Assembly: GCA_964508295.1 (NCBI GenBank)
Contig: CAZDSQ010000011.1
Span: forward strand, 1 to 38,783
Direction: 5' to 3'
Source of the DNA: SIG578 sp964508295
Lineage (GTDB): Bacteria; Bacillota; Clostridia; Oscillospirales; Ruminococcaceae
Length of the DNA stretch: 38,783 bases
Both the position numbers and the translations under genes were made by a program. Position 1 is the stretch's first letter. Each line of letters starts with the position of its first letter. The notes beneath the pieces are model-generated. The model did no database searches and was not told the origin of the DNA. It saw only the letters and a list, made by a program, of their open reading frames with translations. Below are positions 1 through 6,177 of the stretch, piece after piece.

Positions 1-265
1 GGACCGGCGTCCTCGACGGTCCTCAAAAGCGGTGGATATAATCCTCGTGGACCGTCGGGGATGCCGGTTCCTACATATTAAATTGAGGGTTTTGCTTTTG
101 CAAAACCCTTTCGACCATACTTTTCACTATTCACTCGGGAGGAGCAAGCCCCTCCGTTTGCGGTGCCCGAAAATTTTTCGCTTACTGCTCAAATTTTCGA
201 CCGCGGCACCCGCTTATGCCTCGCTTCATCTCGCTCTGCGAGCGCTTCGGTAACGCGCCCCCTAC
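1..265. repeat. non-coding stretch with nested inverted repeats (MITE-like)
   Basis: No credible gene is seen here. Bases 1-22 pair almost perfectly with 49-71 (GGACCG...GACGGTCC against GGACCGTC...CCGGTTCC). A second hairpin has stem arms at 86-95 and 100-109 around a TTTT loop. A third inverted pair lies at about 162-176 and 191-210 (GGTGCC...AAATTT and its complement, with a small insertion). Stacked inverted repeats with little coding signal, ending beside an operon terminator, suggest a small non-autonomous repeat or a structured intergenic element. The left end may be cut by the window edge. No target-site duplication could be identified. Confidence 0.5.
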
Positions 266-297
266 AATAAAAAAGGACACCGCAAGGTGTCCTTTTT
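266..297 (-). terminator. intrinsic terminator of the VOR operon
   Basis: A perfect 11-bp stem (AAAAGGACACC / GGTGTCCTTTT) closes a four-base loop and is followed on the minus strand by a run of T residues. It lies three bases past the stop codon of the gamma-subunit gene and ends the operon that starts at the Val T-box. Confidence 0.9.
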
Positions 298-300
298 TGC

Positions 301-834
301 TTAATATTCGGCGCCGAGGCGCATTGCTTTTAAGTTTACCTCTAACATATCAGCGTGCTTTGCCGAGATGACCTTTTTAAGTGCGGCGTTAAGACTATCG
401 CCCTCAAACTCATTGAGCTCCTTCATAATCTTGCCGACGATAATCATATTGGCAAGAGTGGGAACACCGTTATCACGGGCAAGGCGGGTTGCGGGGATGT
501 AAAACACCTTAACGTCATCCCTCTTTACCTTACGCTCGATAAGCGAGCTATCGGCAAAGATCATTCCGCCGCTCTCAACGCTATCCTCATACTTATCAAG
601 CGAGGGCAGGTTCATTGCAACGAGAATATTGGGATTTGAAACGATGGGCGAGCCTACTGCATCGTCGCTGACGATAACGCCGCAGGAAGCGGTGCCTCCA
701 CGCATTTCGGGGCCATAGGAAGGGAGCCAGCTTACCTGCTTGTCGTCCATAAGGCCCTTATAGGCTACGAACTTTCCTGCAAACAGAATACCCTGTCCGC
801 CGAAGCCCGAGAACAAAAATCTTTTCTCGCTCAT
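301..834 (-). CDS. vorC: 2-oxoacid:ferredoxin oxidoreductase, gamma subunit (VOR/KOR type)
   Basis: A 177-residue protein of the gamma (catalytic-domain III) family of 2-oxoacid:acceptor oxidoreductases. The N-terminal FSGFGGQGILFAGK stretch and the PSYGPEMRGGTASC motif are hallmarks of the family. The subunit helps form the CoA-binding active site of the cytoplasmic complex that interconverts acyl-CoA + CO2 + reduced ferredoxin with a 2-oxo acid. Its start overlaps the stop of the TPP-binding subunit by one base, so translation is coupled. It is the last gene of a delta-alpha-beta-gamma cluster. Substrate cannot be read from this subunit. The alpha subunit and the Val T-box upstream favour a branched-chain 2-oxo acid; 2-oxoglutarate (KorC) is the alternative. 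Confidence 0.9.
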   Translation of the reverse strand: MSEKRFLFSGFGGQGILFAGKFVAYKGLMDDKQVSWLPSYGPEMRGGTASCGVIVSDDAVGSPIVSNPNILVAMNLPSLDKYEDSVESGGMIFADSSLIERKVKRDDVKVFYIPATRLARDNGVPTLANMIIVGKIMKELNEFEGDSLNAALKKVISAKHADMLEVNLKAMRLGAEY

Positions 835-1583
835 TATTTACCCTCCTCTGCGCTTCTATCCTTATACACGCCCAAGGGATAATAAGGAAGCATATTTTCT
901 TCGAGCCACTTAAGAGCATCAACGGGGGTCTTGCCCCAGTTTGTCGGGCAGGAGGAAACGACCTCGACAAGAGAAAAGCCCTTGCCGTTTATCTGATTTT
1001 CAAAAGCCTTCTTGATTGCCGCGCCCGCTGCCTTAACGTTTTTAACGTTGTTAACTGCAACTCTTGTTATAAACTCGGGGCCCTCTAAGGTTGCCAGCAT
1101 CTCGGAAACTCTTACAGGGTAGCCTGCGGTCTTGACGTCTCTGCCGTAGGGCGAGGTCTGTGTAACCTGACCGGGAAGCGAGGTGGGAGCCATCTGGCCG
1201 CCCGTCATACCGTAGATTGCATTGTTTACGAAAATAATGGTGATATTCTCGTTTCTTGTTGCGGCGTGTACAGTTTCAGCCATACCGATCGAAGCCAAGT
1301 CGCCGTCGCCCTGATATGTAAAGATAACATTTTCGGGCATACAGCGCTTAAGACCAGTTGCAACGGCGGGGGCTCTGCCGTGAGCCGCCTCAACCATATC
1401 GCAGGCAAAATAATCATAAGCCATAACTGCGCAGCCAACGGGAGCAACACCGACGGTCTTGCCCTCGATGCCGAGCTCGTCGATAGCCTGAGCGACTAAT
1501 CTGTGAATAATTCCGTGGGTACAGCCGGGGCAGTAATGAAACTGCGCATCTGTTAAACTCTTGGGTTTTTCAAACACTACCAT
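834..1583 (-). CDS. vorA: 2-oxoacid:ferredoxin oxidoreductase, TPP-binding beta subunit
   Basis: A 249-residue thiamine-diphosphate-binding subunit. YCPGCTHG near residue 18 is typical of KorB/VorA proteins. The TPP/Mg motif runs from GDGDLASIG (about 92-100) to NNAIYGMTGGQ (about 120-130). The Cys residues near the N-terminus (C18, C21) resemble those that bind or lie near the proximal cluster in related enzymes. It carries the hydroxyalkyl-TPP chemistry that either decarboxylates a 2-oxo acid or, in reverse, carboxylates an acyl-CoA with reduced ferredoxin. It is joined to its neighbours by one-base overlaps on both sides, so the subunits are probably made in step. Confidence 0.9.
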   Translation of the reverse strand: MVVFEKPKSLTDAQFHYCPGCTHGIIHRLVAQAIDELGIEGKTVGVAPVGCAVMAYDYFACDMVEAAHGRAPAVATGLKRCMPENVIFTYQGDGDLASIGMAETVHAATRNENITIIFVNNAIYGMTGGQMAPTSLPGQVTQTSPYGRDVKTAGYPVRVSEMLATLEGPEFITRVAVNNVKNVKAAGAAIKKAFENQINGKGFSLVEVVSSCPTNWGKTPVDALKWLEENMLPYYPLGVYKDRSAEEGK

Positions 1584-2650
1584 TATTCATTACCTCCTGC
1601 TGTTTTCTTTATAGTTTCAAGCACCTGCTCGGGTGTTGTGATAACGCCGCCGACTCTGCTGCAAAGGTAAACTGGCTTTTTGCAGCTTGAAGCAAGCTTG
1701 ACATCCTCAATCATCTGACCCATAGAAAGCTCAACGCTGATAAATGCTTTTACCTTATCGGTTACGTCTGCAATTGCTTTCTTGGGGAAGGGCCAAAGGG
1801 TGATAGGCCTTATCATACCAACCTTTATTCCCTGCTCTCTTGCGGCGATAACTGCATTTTTTGAAACTCTTGCGGTAATGCCGTAAGCTACGACGCAATA
1901 CTCTGCGTCCTCCATCATAAACTCCTCGTAAAGAGCCTCGTTTTCCTCGATAGCCTTGTATCTCTCAAAACGCTCAAGGTTTGTCTGCTCGAGCTTTTCG
2001 GGAGCGAGGTAAAGCGAGTTTACGATATTATGCTCTCTCTTTTTCTGTGTACCCGTCACAGCCCAAGGCTTTTCTACCTTAAGGGTGTCAACGCTGTCGG
2101 GAAGCTCAACGGGCTCCATCATCTGACCCATAGTTCCGTCTGCAAGGAGCATTGCGGGAACTCTGTATTTATCCGAGAGGTCAAAAGCCTTTATGGTAAG
2201 GTCAGCCATTTCCTGAACCGATGCGGGAGCGAGGACTATAAGATGATAGTCGCCGTGTCCGCCGCCGCGGGTTGCCTGAAAATAGTCAGACTGCGAGGGC
2301 TGAATACCGCCAAGGCCGGGGCCGCCACGCTGAACGTTAACGATAAGCGCGGGAAGATCCGAGCCTGCAAGATAGGAAATTCCCTCCTGCTTTAAGGAAA
2401 TTCCTGGGCTTGAGGACGAAGTCATAACGCGAAAACCTGCGCCTGCAACGCCGTAAACCATATTTATTGCCGAGATCTCACTCTCTGCCTGCAGGAAAAC
2501 GCCACCCTCGATTTTGGGCATACGCTTTGCCATATATGCGGCAACCTCTGTCTGAGGAGTTATAGGATAGCCGAAATAGTGGCGGCAACCTGCGCGAATT
2601 GCGGCCTCGGCTATAGCCTCGTTACCTTTCATTAAAACCTTATCTGCCAT
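1583..2650 (-). CDS. vorB: 2-oxoacid:ferredoxin oxidoreductase, alpha subunit, VorB-like
   Basis: This is the large alpha subunit (pyrimidine-binding and transketolase C-terminal domains), about 355 residues. GYPITPQTEVAAYMA, the QAESEISAINM stretch and SSSPGISLKQEGISYLAG fit the VorB/KorA family, and my best match is the 3-methyl-2-oxobutanoate (valine-type) branch. A longer reading would start at 2671 and overlap the ferredoxin gene. I chose the ATG at 2650 because a GAGGTG ribosome site lies 6 bases before it and the resulting N-terminus (MADKVLMKGNEA) is the usual one. The gene sits between the ferredoxin-like delta subunit and the TPP subunit. Substrate preference (branched-chain or 2-oxoglutarate) is inferred, not shown. 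Confidence 0.88.
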   Translation of the reverse strand: MADKVLMKGNEAIAEAAIRAGCRHYFGYPITPQTEVAAYMAKRMPKIEGGVFLQAESEISAINMVYGVAGAGFRVMTSSSSPGISLKQEGISYLAGSDLPALIVNVQRGGPGLGGIQPSQSDYFQATRGGGHGDYHLIVLAPASVQEMADLTIKAFDLSDKYRVPAMLLADGTMGQMMEPVELPDSVDTLKVEKPWAVTGTQKKREHNIVNSLYLAPEKLEQTNLERFERYKAIEENEALYEEFMMEDAEYCVVAYGITARVSKNAVIAAREQGIKVGMIRPITLWPFPKKAIADVTDKVKAFISVELSMGQMIEDVKLASSCKKPVYLCSRVGGVITTPEQVLETIKKTAGGNE

Positions 2651-2660
2651 TTTCTGCACC

Positions 2661-2867
2661 TCACTTTTCAACCGTAATTACACAGTCGGGACACATTGTT
2701 GCGCAGAATGCGCAGGCAATGCACTTGTCCTGCTCTGTAATACGTGCGGGAGAATGTCCCTTTTTGTTGATCTGATCTTTTGCGAGCTCGATTATCTTTT
2801 TTGGGCAGGCGGCAACACAAAGTCCACAGCCCTTACAAAGATCGGTTGCAAATGTAACCTTTGCCAT
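2661..2867 (-). CDS. vorD: ferredoxin-like delta subunit of the 2-oxoacid oxidoreductase
   Basis: A 68-residue bacterial-type ferredoxin with two complete 4Fe-4S motifs, CKGCGLCVAACP and CIACAFCATMCP. It relays electrons between the catalytic subunits and soluble ferredoxin. It is the first of the four oxidoreductase genes and lies 15 bases downstream of the P-loop ATPase gene. The length and the two CxxCxxCxxxCP motifs are what is expected for a KorD/VorD subunit. Confidence 0.92.
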   Translation of the reverse strand: MAKVTFATDLCKGCGLCVAACPKKIIELAKDQINKKGHSPARITEQDKCIACAFCATMCPDCVITVEK

Positions 2868-2882
2868 AAGCTTTTTCTCCTA

Positions 2883-3533
2883 TCAAAATAATTTTTCTTG
2901 CAATTTCAGTAAAAATTTGTTCGGCGCGCTGACCGCATCAAAAAGCGCCTCATTAACCGTTGTCATAACAAGCGGCAAACCCGTTTTTTCAGAGAGCTCA
3001 TCCGCTTTTTCAAGCGTTTTTTCGACGTCCTCTTTAGTGGTCTCAGTGCCGATGTTTGAGTTATTGACAATGCCCGTAAACTTAAGGCCAGCCGCATTCT
3101 CAATCTCGCAGAGCGCCTCGATAGCCTCGTCAACTGTTCTCGTAAGAGGCCTGTAAAAATTTACCACAAACAACATATCGTAATTGTTTTCCTCGCGGAT
3201 GTATGGGGTAAATCTGCCGAGAGCGAGTGCGCCTCGCTCGTCTCCGCCGAGGTCGATAACAACGCTTTTATCTCTCCTCTGAACGAGGCCGTAGACCTCT
3301 GAGGGAAGTGAAGGCAGGTCAACGTTACTGTTGGCAAACGGGAGAGCAACTAACTCAATTCCCGCTTTTTCGAGCTCGTTCGCGCTGTCCCTCGTGCGAA
3401 AATAGGGGTTTACGATGTCAATATCTGCAATGCTGACATCAAGTCCCTTATTTTTAAGTTCAAAGGCATAATTTACAGCAATATTGGTTTTGCCGCTGCC
3501 GTAATGCCCCGAAAAAATAGTTATTCTTTTCAT
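2883..3533 (-). CDS. MinD/ParA-like P-loop ATPase in the VOR operon
   Basis: A 216-residue SIMIBI-class ATPase. The N-terminal FSGHYGSGKTN is a Walker A motif close to the deviant form of MinD/ParA/CobQ proteins. DIDIVNPYFRTRD and VVIDLGGDERGALALG look like the switch and Walker B regions. No membrane-targeting helix or DNA-binding domain is visible. It lies between the acyl-CoA synthetase gene (9-base gap) and the ferredoxin subunit gene (15-base gap), so it is co-transcribed with both. Relatives of this fold load metals or clusters or position proteins, so a maturation role for the Fe-S/TPP complex is possible. Its real function is unknown to me. Confidence 0.75.
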   Translation of the reverse strand: MKRITIFSGHYGSGKTNIAVNYAFELKNKGLDVSIADIDIVNPYFRTRDSANELEKAGIELVALPFANSNVDLPSLPSEVYGLVQRRDKSVVIDLGGDERGALALGRFTPYIREENNYDMLFVVNFYRPLTRTVDEAIEALCEIENAAGLKFTGIVNNSNIGTETTKEDVEKTLEKADELSEKTGLPLVMTTVNEALFDAVSAPNKFLLKLQEKLF

Positions 3534-3542
3534 TTTTGTACC

Positions 3543-5831
3543 TTACAGTTTATTTCTCTGTATCTTACCGCTTGTGGTTTTGGGAAGGCTATCCTTAAAC
3601 ACAACTACACGCGGATACTTATAGGGAGCGGTGTGCTTTTTAACGTAGTTCTGAATTTCCTTTTTAAGCTCCTCGGTTCCCTCTGTTCCCTTTGTAAGAA
3701 CGATGCTTGCCTTAACTATCTGACCTCTTACCTCATCGGGAACGGCCGAAACACCGCACTCAAGAACGTAAGGAAGCTCCATAATAACGCTTTCTATCTC
3801 AAAGGGTCCTATGCGGTAGCCCGAGGACTTGATAACGTCGTCAACACGGCCGACGTACCAATAAAATCCGTCCTCATCGCGCCAGGCGAGGTCGCCTGTG
3901 TGATAATATCCGTCGTGAAGAACCTCAGCCGTCTTCTCCTCGTCGCCATAATAGCCTACAAACAGACCGCAGGGCATACCGTTTTTGACGTTTATAACGA
4001 TTTCGCCCGTTTCACCCGTTGCAACGCTATTTCCGTCAGCATCCATAAGGTCAACGTCGTAAATAGGTGCAGGCTTGCCCATTGAGCCGAGCTTATGACG
4101 GGCGCCGCGCATATTGCCGATTATCATGGTGCTTTCAGATTGTCCAAAGCCCTCTAAAATCTGCAGGCCTGTTGCCTTTTCAAATTGGCGGTAGACCTCG
4201 GGGTTTAAAGCCTCGCCCGCAGTTGTCATGTGGCGGACAGAACTTAAATCGTACTTAGAAATGTCCTGCTTTACCATCATTCTGAGCATTGTGGGCGGTG
4301 CACAGAAGCTTGTGATATTGTATTTTGCAAACATGGGCAGAATCTCAGCGGCGTCAAACCTATCAAAGTCATAAACAAAGGTTGCCGCCTCGCAAAGCCA
4401 TTGGCCGTAGAGCTTGCCCCACATTGCCTTTGCCCAGCCTGTGTCGGAAATGGTAAAGTGCAGGCCGTTGGGATCGGCATTGTGCCAATATTTTGCGGTG
4501 TGGAAGTGGCCAAGCGCGTACTTATAATTGTGAGCCGCAATTTTGGGATAGCCCGAGGTTCCCGAGGTAAAGAACATAAGCATTAAATCGTCACCGCCGG
4601 GGGCATCCTCGCCACGCTCGTAGCGACTGCTGAACATTGTGTACTCCTCGTCAAAGCTTCTCCAGCCATCGCGGGTGCCGTTTACTATTATCTTATGTAC
4701 AAGCTCGGGGCATTTTGCCGCCGCAATATCGGCCTCTTTGGCACTCTCGCCGTCTGCGGTACAGATAATTGCGCTGATGCCTGCCGACTTAAAGCGGTAC
4801 TCAAAATCGTGCTCTAAAAGCTGATTACTTGCAGGGATCGCAACAGCACCAAGCTTATTGAGGCCCAGCATCGCAAACCAAAACTGATAGTGGCGCTTTA
4901 AGACCAGCATAACGCGGTCGCCCTTCTTTATGCCTATCGACTTAAAGTAGTTGGCGCACTGGTTAGAGGCGCGGCGCATATCGTCAAATGTAAATCTTCT
5001 TTCCTTTTTATCCTGCGAGATGTGCAGCATAGCGAGCTTTTTGGGCTCTCTTTTCGCAAGCGCATCAACAAGATCAAAGGCAAAGTTGAAGTTTTCTGTA
5101 TTCTTAAAGGTGATTTTTGTAGGTGTTCCGTTTTCGTTTTTCTCAACGTCTACAAAGTTTCTGTAAATTCTCTCGGCGGGGTCATCAGGCAGTTTTTCAA
5201 GCTGTGTGTGGGTCTCCTCAGAGGAAAACTCGGGGATTGGCTCGCCCGTCGGGTTTAAAACGATTGCATAGAATATACAGTCCTTGCCGTTTACCGCAAT
5301 CATTCCGTGCGGAGTCGAGCTATCGAAATAGATGCTGTCACCGGGGCCGAGGACCTCTCTATGCTCGCCTATCTGAACCATAAGGTTGCCTTCAACAACG
5401 ATATCGCATTCCTGACCCGAGTGGGTGGTAAGCTCGATATCCTTATGCTGAGACTCCTCATCGTAGGCACTGCAAACGTAAAGCGGCTCGGCAATTCTGT
5501 TCTGAAAAGCGTAAGCCATATTATAATAGGTCATACCGTGGGCGTTGGCGATCTCCTGCCCCGCTCCCTGCCTTGTAACAGTATAGGAACGCAGGGTGGG
5601 GCTATGGCCCTCGATAATATCGGTTACGTTAACGCCGAGAGCAAGAGCGCACCTATAGATAAAGGCAAAGTTAAGGTCGCTTTTTCCCGACTCGCACTCA
5701 ATATATTCCTCGATAGAAACGTCGGTTTTGACAGCCATTTCGGCAGGTGTGAGTCCCACGATTTCGCGAAGCTCCTTTATTCTTCCTGCCATTTCCCTGA
5801 TCTTAAAATCAAGACCTGTTATCTGTTTCAT
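3543..5831 (-). CDS. HTH-cupin-acyl-CoA synthetase fusion, Val T-box controlled
   Basis: A 762-residue three-part protein. Residues 12-75 form an XRE-type helix-turn-helix. Residues 120-185 form a small cupin (THSGQECDIVVEG, STPHGMIAVNG). From about 240 to the end is an AMP-forming acyl-CoA synthetase with the phosphate loop TSGTSGYPK (422-430), YHTGDLAW, GRVDDVIKSSGYRIGPFE and the C-terminal catalytic Lys (K756) in PKTTSGKIQR. The last two motif types resemble medium- or short-chain acyl-CoA ligases. It is the first gene of the operon that continues into the P-loop ATPase and VOR genes, behind a T-box leader. Inferred substrate: isobutyrate or a similar branched acid, giving the acyl-CoA for the oxidoreductase. 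The HTH-cupin part may sense ligand or bind DNA; this is untested. Confidence 0.85.
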   Translation of the reverse strand: MKQITGLDFKIREMAGRIKELREIVGLTPAEMAVKTDVSIEEYIECESGKSDLNFAFIYRCALALGVNVTDIIEGHSPTLRSYTVTRQGAGQEIANAHGMTYYNMAYAFQNRIAEPLYVCSAYDEESQHKDIELTTHSGQECDIVVEGNLMVQIGEHREVLGPGDSIYFDSSTPHGMIAVNGKDCIFYAIVLNPTGEPIPEFSSEETHTQLEKLPDDPAERIYRNFVDVEKNENGTPTKITFKNTENFNFAFDLVDALAKREPKKLAMLHISQDKKERRFTFDDMRRASNQCANYFKSIGIKKGDRVMLVLKRHYQFWFAMLGLNKLGAVAIPASNQLLEHDFEYRFKSAGISAIICTADGESAKEADIAAAKCPELVHKIIVNGTRDGWRSFDEEYTMFSSRYERGEDAPGGDDLMLMFFTSGTSGYPKIAAHNYKYALGHFHTAKYWHNADPNGLHFTISDTGWAKAMWGKLYGQWLCEAATFVYDFDRFDAAEILPMFAKYNITSFCAPPTMLRMMVKQDISKYDLSSVRHMTTAGEALNPEVYRQFEKATGLQILEGFGQSESTMIIGNMRGARHKLGSMGKPAPIYDVDLMDADGNSVATGETGEIVINVKNGMPCGLFVGYYGDEEKTAEVLHDGYYHTGDLAWRDEDGFYWYVGRVDDVIKSSGYRIGPFEIESVIMELPYVLECGVSAVPDEVRGQIVKASIVLTKGTEGTEELKKEIQNYVKKHTAPYKYPRVVVFKDSLPKTTSGKIQRNKL

Positions 5832-5855
5832 ACTTCCATCTCCAATTCCTGAGGC

Positions 5856-5896
5856 AAAAAAACACTCGCCCCAAAGTTGTAGCTTTGAGACGAGTG
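5856..5896 (-). terminator. T-box leader terminator (Val leader)
   Basis: On the minus strand CACTCG...CAAAG pairs with CTTTG...CGAGTG around a short loop and runs into seven T residues. The T-box sequence at 5911-5920 lies just before the stem, as required for the competing antiterminator that forms when uncharged tRNA binds. Confidence 0.88.
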
Positions 5897-6125
5897 CTAA
5901 AATTTACACCCGCGGTACCACTCAAATTGCAGTAAAAACTGCCACTCAGGGTCCAATAACCCTTATGCCTTTACGCAGCAATCACGGAAAGGTTCTACTC
6001 GCCTTACGGCTTTCTTCCTTTCGGCTCGGAAGCTACAAATGCAAAAACTGTGTTTGATGGACTTTCACCCGCCGCCATCTCTCTGAAAAGCATATTTTTG
6101 CACACTCTTCGTCAGTGCCTTTGTT
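5856..6125 (-). ncRNA. T-box riboswitch, predicted valine (GUA) specifier
   Basis: The leader has the ordered parts of a T-box. Stem I starts at GACGAAG (near 6110) and carries the AGAGAG bulge and a GGCGGCGGGTGAAAG distal loop. A Stem II region and a short Stem III hairpin (GCAGTTTTTACTGC) follow. Next come the T-box TGGTACCGCG at 5911-5920 and the terminator. On the 3' side of the Stem I internal loop the bases TTT-GTA-G are followed by CTTC, which pairs with the 5' GAAG. By position the codon is GTA at 6034-6036 (Val). The T-box TGGT pairs with a tRNA that has A at position 73, which suits tRNA-Val. It should allow expression of the synthetase-VOR operon only when tRNA-Val is uncharged. 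The class is certain; the specifier call is moderately strong. Confidence 0.88.
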
Positions 6126-6131
6126 TAAGTT

Positions 6132-6160
6132 AGTATATCACAACTTTGGTTATATGTCAA
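6132..6160 (-). promoter_or_regulatory. sigma-A promoter of the Val T-box operon
   Basis: TTGACA (6155-6160), a 17-base spacer and TATACT (6132-6137), read on the minus strand. The start is expected near 6125, at the 5' end of the T-box leader and just past the stop codon of the upstream paralogue, so this operon has its own promoter. Confidence 0.88.
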
Positions 6161-6177
6161 TAGAATATAACCGTTTT

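Noticed and set aside
301..2867. Catabolic (amino-acid fermenting) role for the VOR operon
   Set aside because: T-box control turns expression on in amino-acid shortage, which is opposite to what a degradation pathway needs. It is kept only as a fallback if the specifier assignment fails.
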